Part shown: positions 47,429-57,300 of the stretch, in pieces
Numbering within the stretch: position 1 is the stretch's first letter
Layout of the letters: every line of letters begins with the position of its first letter
Origin: Pseudomonas kermanshahensis
GTDB lineage: Bacteria; Pseudomonadota; Gammaproteobacteria; Pseudomonadales; Pseudomonadaceae
Assembly: GCF_014269205.2 (NCBI RefSeq)
Contig: NZ_JABWRY020000001.1
Location: forward strand, 2,852,001 to 2,916,000
Direction: 5' to 3'
DNA length: 64,000 nucleotides
Position numbers and translations under genes: made by a program
The notes under the pieces: model-generated
The model's input: the letters and a program-made list of their open reading frames with translations, nothing else
Told to the model about the DNA's origin: nothing
Database searches by the model: none

Positions 47429-48988
47429 CTATTCAAACCGCGCCATAGCCTTGAACAGCAACACATCCAACGGCATGTAGAACACGTGCACCAGCACTAC
47501 CATCATAGCAATCAGCACAAGCACCGCCAGGATCAGCAGGTTGCGCCAGCGTTTACGCTTTGCCAGTTCCGCCTGGGTGGTGATGAAGGGCACCGTCACC
47601 AGCACACGCTTGCCCAACACGCTCTCTAGCGCCCCTACACCCCGTACCCGTTGATTGAGCATTTCCAGCAGCATCACCAACGCGCCACCGCCTGCCGGTG
47701 CCAGCACCAGGCCCAGGGCGGCGATTTTCTTGCGGTTGGGTTTGATCGGCTTTTCGGGCAGCAGCGGTGGCTCCAGCAGCACAAAACGCTCTGCCTTGTT
47801 TTCCTGTTCCAGGCTTTCGGTAATTTTCGCGCCCATTTCCTTGGCACGGATTTCTTCGTACTTCTTGCGCGCGTTGTCGTGGTCGCGCATCAAGGTGACC
47901 AGGCCACGCTCCACTTGCGGGGCTTCAAGAATCTCCGCCTCGTAGCCTTCCATCTTCTTCACCAACTCACGCTTTTGCTCCGCCAGTGAGGTGATGCGCT
48001 CCTGAGCCGCGCCAATCCGCGCACGCACCCGCGCCACATCGAGGCTGACCGACGACGCAGCCTTGCTGCCGCCGCCGCTGGCTTGCAGGGCATCGATCTT
48101 GCGCTTGACCGCAACCACGTCCGGGTGCGCGTCCTTGTATTTGGTCAGCAGCCGGGCGTACTCGGCCTTGAGGCTGGGCAGGTCTTGTGGCTGGTCGGCA
48201 CTGGACGGCCGGGTACCGTCAGCCTTGGTGGTCAAGCCGGCATTGGCCGCCGACAGTTCAAGCTCCAGGTAACGCAGTTCTTCTTGCGCGGTCTTGTAAT
48301 CGCGGTCGACCTCCCTGAATTCGAGCTCCGAACGCGACAGCATGCTCATGCGCAGCGACTGGTGCTCAGGCAAGGCATTGGCGTGGGCTTGCTTGAAGTC
48401 CGCCAGCTGGTTTTCCAGGCTGGCAAGCTCGGCACCCAGCTTGTTGGCTTCCTGGGTTAGGAATTCGGTGGTTTCGTTGGCGCGCTCGGTGCGCTGCTTG
48501 AGGTTTTCGTTGAGGAACAGCGTCACCAGTTCGTTGGCGACATCCTTGGCCACCTGGGCTTGCTTGTGCTCGAAGGACACATTGAATGCGACCGTGGCCT
48601 CACCCCGCCCTCTGACGAACGTGCTGAGGGTAGCGACCACAATGGCATTGCGCATCTGGTCGATCTTGTCGCTTTCGCTGAGCCGCTTGTCAGCGAACAG
48701 GCTGTACTTGTCGATGATCCGCAGCAGGTTCTCGCGGGTCATGACGCGCTGGCGAATAACCTCGATGCGCTCATCGGCAAAGCTGTTGTTGTTCGCCGAT
48801 ACCAGCTCGGGGGAAATCTGTTGCGACTCCACCAGAATGGTCCCGGTGGACTGATAGATCGGTGGCACGCTGACCGCGACCACCACGGTCGCGGCAAGAA
48901 TGACTACGATACTGATCCCTAATAACAGGGCCCTATCCTTGATGATGGCGATGTAATCTTTAAGGGAAAGCTCGTAGTCAGACTTCAT
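47429..48988 (-). CDS. Wzc/GumC-like polysaccharide copolymerase
   Basis: 519 residues with two membrane helices (DRALLLGISIVVILAATVVV; NLLILAVLVLIAMMVVLVHV) around a long periplasmic coiled-coil domain. The Wzz-type N terminus (YELSLKDYIAIIKDRALLLG) and PYIYQSTGTILVES-like segment VPPIYQSTGTILVESQQISP are typical; EKPIKPNRKKIAALGLVLAP is the Pro-rich motif before the second part. The kinase domain is absent and is encoded by the next gene. It sets chain length and links Wzy to the export pore. Confidence 0.9.
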   Translation of the reverse strand: MKSDYELSLKDYIAIIKDRALLLGISIVVILAATVVVAVSVPPIYQSTGTILVESQQISPELVSANNNSFADERIEVIRQRVMTRENLLRIIDKYSLFADKRLSESDKIDQMRNAIVVATLSTFVRGRGEATVAFNVSFEHKQAQVAKDVANELVTLFLNENLKQRTERANETTEFLTQEANKLGAELASLENQLADFKQAHANALPEHQSLRMSMLSRSELEFREVDRDYKTAQEELRYLELELSAANAGLTTKADGTRPSSADQPQDLPSLKAEYARLLTKYKDAHPDVVAVKRKIDALQASGGGSKAASSVSLDVARVRARIGAAQERITSLAEQKRELVKKMEGYEAEILEAPQVERGLVTLMRDHDNARKKYEEIRAKEMGAKITESLEQENKAERFVLLEPPLLPEKPIKPNRKKIAALGLVLAPAGGGALVMLLEMLNQRVRGVGALESVLGKRVLVTVPFITTQAELAKRKRWRNLLILAVLVLIAMMVVLVHVFYMPLDVLLFKAMARFE

Positions 48989-49008
48989 AAAGGCCACCAG
49001 GCTGAAGT

Positions 49009-50124
49009 TCAGAGGTCGGGGTACCTATACGTCAACGTCAAACCAACAATTGTTGCATCCGCAGTGGGTGCATCGTCCTGCCGCCGCTCCTTGTACATCA
49101 ACGATAGGCGCAGATCCCAAAAAGGCGAAAATTCCCGGCTGGCCCAGACACTGTACATTTGCAGTGTGTTGGGGGTTTGCCCTTTGCTGTCTTGCCAGGT
49201 GGCATCGGCGCCGACGCGGGTCAGCTCGTTGACCGCGTAACTGTAGATACCGCGCACCATGTCGAGCTCGGCAAAACCACCCTCCGCGCTGGCGACCGTG
49301 CTGCGTTCGGCACTCAAGCTGAGGTCGGAACGCACGCCGGTATACAGCAGCGAAGCCCCGCCCTCCCCGCGCCGACCACCTTCAGAGCCGGACACCTGGT
49401 TGACGCCAACGTGCGCATCGGCACTCAGGCGCTCCGAGAACTGATACTTCACCCCAACTGCAGGGGTATAGCTGTTAGAGGCGGTCGCAGTAAGGTCCTG
49501 TTCGGGCTCATAGCGCCTCACCCCAAACCGGGTATACACATCGGCCCGCTCGTTCCAGGCGTAGGTCCAGGTTGTCACGTTGCCAAGCTCGTTGTAGCCA
49601 GTCAGCGTGTTGATGTCGTAACGCGCTCGGCTGTACTTGGTTTCGTTGGACAATGTGCTGCGCGCGGTGATGGCGCTGCTCCAATTACCCGCCAGCGTAT
49701 ACAGCTTCTGCGTGCCGTCGGTGGTCACCACGCCGGTGTCCTGGACAATGCCAGACAACGTGGAGCTTTCGTTGTACTGGGCCACCAGGCCAAAACGCCC
49801 TTTCTCGGTGTCGCGTTGCCAGCCCAGGCTTACATTGGGGTCTTCGCGGTCGTCGACGATGTCCGTGTCTGAAGAGCGCAACACGTGCATGCCAAGACCC
49901 AACCGTAATTCGTCGCGGTCGAAGGTACCGACAAGGGTGTAGTCGGGCGCAATGATGGTGCGCGTCACTCCCTTTTCTTCAGACGACAGCAACAACGGGT
50001 TGCTGTCGTATTCGACCGAGGTCGGTACCACCACCGATGACTGCCAATTTGCTGCCTGGACCGCGTCCGTAAACGGCAAGACCATGATTGCCGTTGCAAT
50101 GCTAGTTGTTCTAAGAAGAGGCAT
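49009..50124 (-). CDS. Outer-membrane beta-barrel protein of the EPS export operon
   Basis: 371 residues with a signal peptide ending DAVQA and alternating-strand sequence throughout, ending LTLTYRYPDL. The start ANWQSSVVVPTSVEYDSNPL is typical of barrels found next to Wza-like genes. It lies between the export protein and the copolymerase gene on the same strand (gaps of 23 and 20 bases). Because the neighbouring export protein has no evident membrane anchor, this barrel could form the outer-membrane pore. The function is inferred from position. Confidence 0.8.
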   Translation of the reverse strand: MPLLRTTSIATAIMVLPFTDAVQAANWQSSVVVPTSVEYDSNPLLLSSEEKGVTRTIIAPDYTLVGTFDRDELRLGLGMHVLRSSDTDIVDDREDPNVSLGWQRDTEKGRFGLVAQYNESSTLSGIVQDTGVVTTDGTQKLYTLAGNWSSAITARSTLSNETKYSRARYDINTLTGYNELGNVTTWTYAWNERADVYTRFGVRRYEPEQDLTATASNSYTPAVGVKYQFSERLSADAHVGVNQVSGSEGGRRGEGGASLLYTGVRSDLSLSAERSTVASAEGGFAELDMVRGIYSYAVNELTRVGADATWQDSKGQTPNTLQMYSVWASREFSPFWDLRLSLMYKERRQDDAPTADATIVGLTLTYRYPDL

Positions 50125-50147
50125 TAAGTGTTCTTATTAAGGCAAGA

Positions 50148-50705
50148 TCAAGGAACGACCAGCGTATCGCCAGCCTGAAGTTGAATGTTGGTGGACATGT
50201 CACGCCCGGAAACCAGGTCCCTATATCTCACGGGCAGAATCCGTTGGGAAGCCCCCTGGCCGCGAACCACCTTGATGTCGCTTTCGTCAGCGAATTTGTC
50301 CAAACCACCCGACATGCTCAAGGCCTGCAATACGGCCGTGGGCCCCGCCATTTGTACGGGCCCTGGCTTGATCACTTTGCCCTGCACGTACACAAGGTTG
50401 CCGGCGATGCTTTTGACGACAACGCTGACGTTCGGATCGGGGAGGAATTTTTCGAGTTTGGCAGCGACCTGTTTTTCAACGGCCGTGACATCAAGGCCAG
50501 CGACATCGATCCGCCCTGCCAAGGGGAAGGTGATACTGCCATCGGGTAGCACGGTGGCTTCTTGACGCAGGCTCTCCTCTTGCCAGACGGACACCATTAC
50601 AACATCGCCAGGGCTGAGCCGATAAGCTGCGCTATTTTCGACCGCGTTGCCGCTACCAGACCACAGCATCAGCACGCAAAAAGCGGAACACAATGAACGT
50701 ACCAT
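50148..50705 (-). CDS. Short Wza-like polysaccharide export (OPX) protein
   Basis: 185 residues with a signal peptide (MVRSLCSAFCVLMLWSGSGN), a polysaccharide-export domain (YRLSPGDVVMVSVWQEESLR, LPDGSITFPLAGRIDVAGLD) and one SLBB domain (VYVQGKVIKPGPVQMAGPTA, MSGGLDKFADES). It ends right after the SLBB domain (LQAGDTLVVP). It therefore lacks the second SLBB and the C-terminal membrane helix of E. coli Wza, and no lipobox is seen. GGAGGG is six bases before ATG 50705. It is the first gene of the export operon. Confidence 0.9.
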   Translation of the reverse strand: MVRSLCSAFCVLMLWSGSGNAVENSAAYRLSPGDVVMVSVWQEESLRQEATVLPDGSITFPLAGRIDVAGLDVTAVEKQVAAKLEKFLPDPNVSVVVKSIAGNLVYVQGKVIKPGPVQMAGPTAVLQALSMSGGLDKFADESDIKVVRGQGASQRILPVRYRDLVSGRDMSTNIQLQAGDTLVVP

Positions 50706-51053
50706 GAGGGTCCCTCCGGCCTACTGGCCTGACAAAGAGCACTGAATGAGAACGGCACACCAACTCTCGCTCCACTTCGCAACCGCACTGCCTGCTGCGA
50801 TGGCCTCAACCTTCCTGGAGGCCCTGTACCTTGACACCTCGACACCCTGCCTGACCCGCCCGCTGCGACACCCTACGGCTAATGGCGATGAGTCGCCACT
50901 GGAATATAGCAACAGTTGGAAAATTGACAAGCTGTCAGCGGCTGCGAAGCCATCAACAACAAACCTCAGACGTCAATTTACCGACAGCTCAAAAAAAGCC
51001 CCGTAATTGATCAACTGTTAAAGCCCCCTATTACCCTTGCCAGGCGAGAACGT
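50706..51053. other. Upstream region of the EPS export operon
   Basis: About 350 bases between the export-protein start and the stop of the small membrane-protein gene. No gene with family support was found; a short plus-strand frame (50746-51006) has no ribosome-binding site. The operon promoter is expected here, and the AT-rich 50920-51060 part is the likely place. Confidence 0.5.
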
Positions 51054-51230
51054 TTAAATCTTTCTTCTGTTGGCAACGGCAACAAAACCGATCACTGCAA
51101 AGGCGAAGAACCACCCTGCCGTTGCGACAGGAATGACACTGTTTTGATTGACATAAGAATCAGCAGCGCGTGCAGCGCCACTTAAAAGCACCAACAAGAA
51201 GATTGATTTAATGAACAGTGTCGAGCGCAT
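51054..51230 (-). CDS. 58-residue exported membrane protein with PEP-CTERM-like tail
   Basis: GGAGGGGG sits two bases before ATG 51230. The protein starts with a signal peptide (MRSTLFIKSIFLLVLLSGAA, then RAA), has a short polar spacer (DSYVNQNS), then IPVATAGWFFAFAVIGFVAV and ends ANRRKI. A Pro-containing motif, one membrane helix and a basic end resemble PEP-CTERM and other C-terminal sorting signals, but with almost no cargo. It lies just upstream of the EPS export operon on the same strand. No exosortase gene is in the window, so it may simply be a small bitopic membrane protein. Function unknown. Confidence 0.65.
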   Translation of the reverse strand: MRSTLFIKSIFLLVLLSGAARAADSYVNQNSVIPVATAGWFFAFAVIGFVAVANRRKI

Positions 51231-51240
51231 AACCCCCTCC

Positions 51241-51639
51241 TATAAAGAGGATAATAAAAATATTTATTGGTGGGTTTAGCGGGAGACTTCCTCGCTGTTG
51301 ATTTGAGCTTATGGGCACAATGACACTACGTCAATGATCCGACACCATAATAAAATTCAATGAGCAAGGGGTGGCTTCGTCAAAATGCCGTCACACATAA
51401 ACTGCAGGCGTTTCTCGGTACTGCCAGAGTATGGGCAATTAAGTGTAAGGCGCTGATATGGCAAACATTTCAATGATAGTAGCCGCACAGGCGACCCCGG
51501 CGGCTGGCGCGATTGTGATAGCTGATCAATCGAAGACGTGAAGGAGGCAAGCCCTTGCGTTTCATCGCTGAGAAACCAAATGCTAATGGTTGGCCTTACG
51601 AACGAAATCTGGCGCTTTTAGCTGAGGCTTAACAGGTTG
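51241..51639. other. AT-rich gap with two micro-ORFs (51458-51541 and 51555-51632)
   Basis: On the plus strand ATG 51458 (after TAAGG) encodes 27 residues ending in IVIADQSKT. TTG 51555, after a strong AAGGAGG, encodes 25 residues starting LRFIAEKPNANGWPYERNLA. The strong site and tight spacing suggest a former gene pair, perhaps a phage or mobile-element remnant; I do not recognise either. The left part (51241-51400) is AT-rich and probably holds the promoter of the small gene at 51230. Confidence 0.35.
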
Positions 51640-52758
51640 CTACACCGGCATCAAATCCAGGGTGCGCTCAACCTCATCGATGTCAATCCTGAACCCATCG
51701 CCTTCCGGCATGCCCACCACAAAGCCAAAGTGCTGCTGGTCGCGGTCTGTCAGGTATTTGTAGTAACTGACAAAACGGTTCGGTGGCTGCAACGTCAATA
51801 CTGAGCCGCCGGCCTGCAGCACGTTCACGCCGTGAACCAGCTGGCTGCCTTCGACCCCAGCCACCACCCTGGCGCCGGCGCACGCCGCGATAATGCTCGG
51901 CACGTCGGTTTTCAGCGGGTCGACAATGCGAAAGCCCCTGTGCGTGCGCAGGTGCTCTGCTACGGCCATTTCATTACGCAGGAAGCGCAAGTCGCCGTCG
52001 CCACCACGCAATATGAATACACCGGGGTGTGGTTCGTGGGGCACATGCGACAGCAGCTTTTCGCCCATGGCCCGGTAGCGCAAGTGGCGGCTTTGGTTGT
52101 TGCTCTGGTCGTCGAACAGCACCAGCTCACGGAAAAACGCGCTGCGCAAACGAAGGGGCTTCATGCCCAGCCAGTCTTCATAAGCCGGCGCCTGGGTAAA
52201 CAGTGGGTAGCGCGCAGAGGGCGCAGTGGTCACCGGCACGCCCTCGTTGCAGGCCAGGGCATAGGTGACGCAGTCTTCCATCAACCAGGTGCCAAACCAG
52301 GAGTTGCCATTTTGCGTGCAGTAGATGGCCGCGCGCTCGATCTCGTGCTCCACCACAACCCGCGGGAAGGTGCTCGGTTTCAAGGATAACCAGTGGCTGG
52401 CCTTGCCTTTGTAGAGCGCGCCATCGACCAACCACACGTCCTTGATCAGGTACCCACGGGTAGGGCCCTGCGCCACGCTGAGCCCACCTTCCATCGTGCG
52501 GGCGGGATGCACGTAGGGGTAGAAGCGCTTTGCCTCCCACCCCGTCACCCGCTCCAACTGATTGGGCAAATAGAAGGCGGGCGGGGAAACCGTTGTTTCA
52601 CCAGGCGCGATATCCCAGCTTTTTGACGCGATGCTTTTCAGGTCGATGGAAGAATTACGTGCAAGCCGCTTTCGCGCCATGTATTTGTATGCGGCGAGGG
52701 TCCACTTATGCCGTTTACCGGCAGACGGTGCGCTGAATTTGGAGATATCGCTGCCCAT
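51640..52758 (-). CDS. Glycosyltransferase family 61 (DUF563)
   Basis: 372 residues without a signal peptide. The GT61 core is recognisable in NSWFGTWLMEDCVTYALA, FILRGGDGDLRFLRNEMAVA and IVDPLKTDVPSIIAACAGAR followed by VVAGVEGSQLVHGVNVLQAG. Bacterial members add sugars to capsule or EPS chains. It is followed by a FemAB/GNAT-like gene upstream on the same strand with a 43-base gap, and both lie just outside the EPS export operon, so they may decorate the same polymer. The donor is unknown. Confidence 0.82.
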   Translation of the reverse strand: MGSDISKFSAPSAGKRHKWTLAAYKYMARKRLARNSSIDLKSIASKSWDIAPGETTVSPPAFYLPNQLERVTGWEAKRFYPYVHPARTMEGGLSVAQGPTRGYLIKDVWLVDGALYKGKASHWLSLKPSTFPRVVVEHEIERAAIYCTQNGNSWFGTWLMEDCVTYALACNEGVPVTTAPSARYPLFTQAPAYEDWLGMKPLRLRSAFFRELVLFDDQSNNQSRHLRYRAMGEKLLSHVPHEPHPGVFILRGGDGDLRFLRNEMAVAEHLRTHRGFRIVDPLKTDVPSIIAACAGARVVAGVEGSQLVHGVNVLQAGGSVLTLQPPNRFVSYYKYLTDRDQQHFGFVVGMPEGDGFRIDIDEVERTLDLMPV

Positions 52759-52801
52759 GAAGTGCTCCCCGGAGTGGCGTGGTCACAAGCCTTAGAACGA
52801 C

Positions 52802-53956
52802 TCAGTTGGATGTGATCCTTTCCATCGTCGGCGGCGACTGTAAATTGGCGTAACGCGTGCGTAAGGTCTCGATAAACGACTCGCCCGAACGTTTGTCACC
52901 ATAGAGATAAATCTTGTGCAGGCCGCCAAAGACCATCTCGTGGTACCGGCTGGCGACCTCTTCATCGCTCGGCCCGTCCGGTAGGCCCAGGTGCAGTGTC
53001 AATTTGTCGCCTTCAACCGCGAACATTGGCGTTTCCCAAAGAAATTTCGCCGTCCCGGTCTTGGGCAGCCGCACGAACAGGTAGGCGTGGTTGCCCAACG
53101 AATCAATGTCGCCACCGCGCCGTCTTTTCCACTTCAGCAAACCGTCATCCGGCCGCGCCAGGCACAGGCCAATGTCGTAATAATCGAAGCCATGTTGCAA
53201 CGCCCACTCCAGCGCCATGAAGGTGGTGATGGAGTTCACCTCACGCAGTTTTTTCGCATCTGAAAACACCGCTTCGCTATAACCAAAACGCAGGGTGCTC
53301 CAGTAGCGCTTGCCACCGCGCGTGACTTCACAACCCAGGTGGCAACCGATCACTTCGTCGCCCAAGGTGATGAGGTCCAGGCGCCCGACGCTCTTGGCAA
53401 TGCGGAACACATCGTCCGTGGGAAACTGCGCAGCATGAATACCCTGCCTGGCCGTGGCATAGGGGCGCAGCAACTGGCTGTCAGCCATTGCGATTTCTTC
53501 ATCCGACAGCGTCTGCCTCATCTGATAAAGCGGCCGGTTCTTGCGAATGCTACGGCGCAACTCGCTGTCGTAGCGGGCGGTAATGTCATCCAGCGTTCGC
53601 CCCAGTGGTACCACGGCACTCAGGTAGTGCGGCACGGACAACGCCCCTGTGGTGGGTATTTCACTCACCACCACCACATGGTTCGACGCGTCTGGCTCTG
53701 CACTGCTGCCGGCAACCGGAGCGTTGCCCGCAGCCTTGCCACCAATCAGCAGCTTGGCCATCTCGCGCTGCTGCTTGCGCCCGATGTAGAGGATTTCGTA
53801 GGGGCTTTCCTGCTGCAGCCTGAACCTGGCGACCTCCCACCGCCAGACACAGGCTCGGCCAAGCACTTCACGGACTTGGCTGGCAAGCAGCCTGATCTCG
53901 TAGCGCGTCGAAGGAGAGATGAGTCTTCGTGCCACCGCTGCCAAGTGCTGTTTCAT
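52802..53956 (-). CDS. FemAB/GNAT-like acyltransferase
   Basis: 384 residues. The C-terminal half carries the FemAB/BioF2-like acetyltransferase pattern: RYDSELRRSIRKNRPLYQMR, EVIGCHLGCEVTRGGKRYWS, LREVNSITTFMALEWALQHG and FDYYDIGLCLARPDDGLLKW. In EPS loci such proteins are thought to transfer acyl or aminoacyl groups to sugars. It lies directly upstream of the GT61 gene. The first 100 residues are basic and unassigned. Assignment to the EPS pathway is by proximity. Confidence 0.7.
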   Translation of the reverse strand: MKQHLAAVARRLISPSTRYEIRLLASQVREVLGRACVWRWEVARFRLQQESPYEILYIGRKQQREMAKLLIGGKAAGNAPVAGSSAEPDASNHVVVVSEIPTTGALSVPHYLSAVVPLGRTLDDITARYDSELRRSIRKNRPLYQMRQTLSDEEIAMADSQLLRPYATARQGIHAAQFPTDDVFRIAKSVGRLDLITLGDEVIGCHLGCEVTRGGKRYWSTLRFGYSEAVFSDAKKLREVNSITTFMALEWALQHGFDYYDIGLCLARPDDGLLKWKRRRGGDIDSLGNHAYLFVRLPKTGTAKFLWETPMFAVEGDKLTLHLGLPDGPSDEEVASRYHEMVFGGLHKIYLYGDKRSGESFIETLRTRYANLQSPPTMERITSN

Positions 53957-54288
53957 TCTTCTTCGACGTCCTTTGATGTTGTCTATGGGCAGATCAGAAC
54001 AAGATCATATTTAGCTGTAATAAACACACCCAACGCACTGATATACAAAAGATTACTATCGAAACTTCACTCTCACATTCAGTAACAATTTAAGATGCCA
54101 GGCAACGGTTTGGCAAGCGGCACTCTGACAGCATGCCAATCTATTTTATGACGTCAAAATTCTCTTTTTATTTTGATGATCGTGTGACGCTAACACATGA
54201 CGCCTGTTGAGTTGCAGGCAATACCGGGTTACCACCTGGTTATTAATCAATACCGTTTGATGCTCTCTCCTCATAAAGGAGCATCGAC
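53957..54288. other. AT-rich divergent promoter region
   Basis: 330 bases between the acyltransferase start (minus) and the large LRR protein (plus), clearly poorer in GC than the flanking genes. It contains AAAGGAG just before ATG 54289. No gene or repeat was recognised. Confidence 0.55.
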
Positions 54289-54387
54289 ATGCCATCCCTT
54301 TCAACGCTTGAACCGCATCAAACACTGCTGGAAACACAGCTGCCCACCTGGGCACACCAAATAGCCCGCCTCAATGGCACAGCTTGA
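54289..54387 (+). pseudogene. Out-of-frame N terminus of the LRR/dermonecrotic-like protein
   Basis: ATG 54289 has AAAGGAG seven bases upstream, the best start signal here. It encodes LSTLEPHQTLLETQLPTWAH before TGA at 54385. This is how I remember the N terminus of the family to which the following large frame belongs. The large frame, shifted by one base, reads PPQWHSLRQSQLTAYYTQAW through the same region. A single indel near 54361-54372 would join them. Confidence 0.55.
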
Positions 54388-57300
54388 GGCAAAGTCAACT
54401 AACGGCCTATTACACGCAGGCCTGGTTTGCAAATGCCGCGCCTGATCTTCGTCAGGCCGTGCACCGTAGCCAGTCGCGCCTACTGCGCTCGCAAAGCACC
54501 TTGGCCCGCACCCTTGAGGGGCTTGAGCAGATCACTGCGTTCGCTGAGCCCCGGCTGACGGCACGCCTTGCCGAACTCGGCTGCAGCGCGCCACTTCGTG
54601 CTACCGAACTGCTTCGAGTAGAAAGCACCTGGCATTGGGCAGGCATGCGTTACCTGAACAGTCATCGTCGTGACACGCTGCTGCAGGCCGCGCTGCAGAA
54701 CTTCGCCGATGACGAACACTTCAGCGCCCAAAGCGCCATTGCCCTGAGCCCCGACATCCAAGTCACAACCGTCCAGTTACAAGGCACTGTGGTACTGGGC
54801 CCGCAAACATCTCCGGCGCATTTTCCTCTGGTCTCGGAACGGTACGAAGTGGAGCGACTACCGCTGACACCCGCTGCCTTTGCCACGCTGTGCCGTTCGC
54901 TGGACTTGGGGCAGCAGTACCAAGACCATCTGGAGCAGCATTTCGCCAAGCCCCCTGTACGCGAGCAGGCCATGGCCGTGTACAAGGACAGGCTGCGCCT
55001 GGCGGCCGACCTGGCTTACCTACGGCATGTGCTCACCGGCACCGCGCGCGACCAAGTCGACCTGTTTCTGCAGGGCAACGAGATGCCTTGCTGGCAACTG
55101 GCACTGTTCGGTATCACCTTGCATGAGGTGATGCTGATCGACACCGGCATCACCGGGCTGCTGCTCTATTTGCCAGGCCACGACCAGGCCCTGCGTCAAT
55201 GCGCCGACCTTGAGGCTGTACACGAGGCACTGGCGGCCCTGCTGCTGGAACCCACCGACCGGCAGACGTTCATGGCGTACGTGGAGCAGGGTCAGCAGCA
55301 GCACTTTCTCGACTTGCTGCACCAAAACCTTGACGCCTCAGGCGCTTCTGACGACGACAAGGCATGGCAGCGGGCCCCTGAGGCGGATTTGCGCCCCACT
55401 CGGCTGGCAATCACCGAGGAACCCTTTGCTTATTATCAGGCGCTGCACCTTGACCGCCTCAAACGCGAAGCTCGCCAGCTGGCGGTGCCGACTGCCGAAG
55501 CCGACGCTACGGCCCGGGCAAACCGCCTGCAAGCGTGGGAAGACCTCGGCATGGACGCGCTCAACCTGGCCGGCTTCTTCATCCCCGCCGTGGGCACGCT
55601 GATGCTGGCGGTGACGGCATGCCAACTGCTTGGCGAAGTGTACGAAGGCTATGAGGCCTGGCATCAGGGTGACCGCCACCTGGCATTGCGTCACTTGGAG
55701 GCGGTCGGCCTGAACCTGGCCATGATCGGGGGCCTGGTAGTCGCTGGCCACGTGGTGCCGAAGTTGTTCAAAAGCCCACTGCTGGAAAGCCTGCAGGAAG
55801 TTCGCAAGCCCGATGGGCGCTACCGGCTCTGGCAGCCAGATCTCAGGCCCTACCGCAGTAGCCAGGCATTGCCGGAAAACCTGCACGCCAATGCTCAAGG
55901 CCAGTACCTGCACGATGGCCGGTATTTCATTCGCATGGATGGCCACCTCTACGAGCAGCGCCTGGACACGCAGACACAGCAGTGGCGGCTTGTGCACCCA
56001 CACGCGCAGGACGCTTGGCAGCCACCTCTGGAACACAATCAACAGGGTGCCTGGCGCGCCAGCCATGAACAGCCATCACAGTGGTCCTTCGCAATACTGG
56101 CTCGCCGTTTGGGGGAAAGCTACGCCGCGTTCACACCCGAACAACTTGAGCTGGCTGGCCGCATTTGTGGGACCGATGCCGCGTACCTGCGCCGCGTGCA
56201 CCTCGAAGGGCAGCCGCCACCGGCTTTGCTGCTCGACACCCTGCAACGTATGGCCGCGCAAGAGAAGGTGGTTGCGCTGGGCAGCGACGCGCCGGGCAAC
56301 CTGTTCGAACGGTTGTATAACGGCGATGCGCCCATCGAACCGGCAACACGCACGTTGCTGGAAGCCTACCCTCGCCTGTCGGCTGTACTCGGCAGGCGTC
56401 TACTGGCGCCACTGAGCGCCGCGCAATCCCTCGCCTGGGAAAACGACGCGGTGTTACCTGCCTGGCTACGTCAGCAAGTTGAACACACGCAAAGCGAACT
56501 GCCTCTGGTACGTGCCGTGGAAGGCGTGCTCGTTCCCGCTCGGGCCGATGCCGATAGCGAACGCCTGCTGTTCAGTGCCCTCGATGGCTTGCCCGACTGG
56601 CCGCGCGATGTGCGCCTGGAGCTACGTGCGGGTAGCCCCGAAGGCCCTCTGCTTGAACATATCGGCAGCAACTCAGCAGGCCGCGTCTGCCGGGTGATCA
56701 AAAGTGCAGAAGGCTATGAAGCTGACCTGGGGCAACGCCCTGCCCCCGCCACGCGCGACATGGACCTGTGCCGCGCTGTAGAGCAGGCACTGCCGCAAGT
56801 CCAGCGCAACGCGCTAGCGATCCTCCAGGCCGACGGGCGTACGTTACGCCAGCGCGTCCTGGCTTGGGTCAACGACAACCGAGATGACCTTGCACAACGG
56901 CTGTGGGGGCCTCGCGCCAGGCGTCGCGCCCGCCCAGTCCAACTGCGTGGAGGTCGCCCACTCGACCCGCAACCCCCGCACCCACGCCACACAGGTTCAC
57001 TGGCCGGCGCCTATCGCCGCCTGTACCCCGATGCCACTGATTCGGAGATCGAGGATGTACTTGGCAACGACCCTGAAGACAATGACCTTCGCTCACCGAC
57101 ACAAAGGCTGCGCGACCTGCAACAACGCCTGGATACGCTGCGCCGCAACCTGCAGCAATGGGCCCGCCCCGACCCCCAGCGCCTGCACCAACGCCAGCGG
57201 GCGATCCGCCCAATCATCAACGCTTGGCGGCGCCTGTCGAGCGTGCCACTTGCAGGCGGGGGGCGGATTGCCAGCCTCGACCTTTCCGGCCTCGAACTGG

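Noticed and set aside
50746..51006. 86-codon plus-strand frame upstream of the EPS export operon
   Set aside because: No ribosome-binding site and low-complexity Thr/Ser/Leu content; the region is better explained as the operon promoter.
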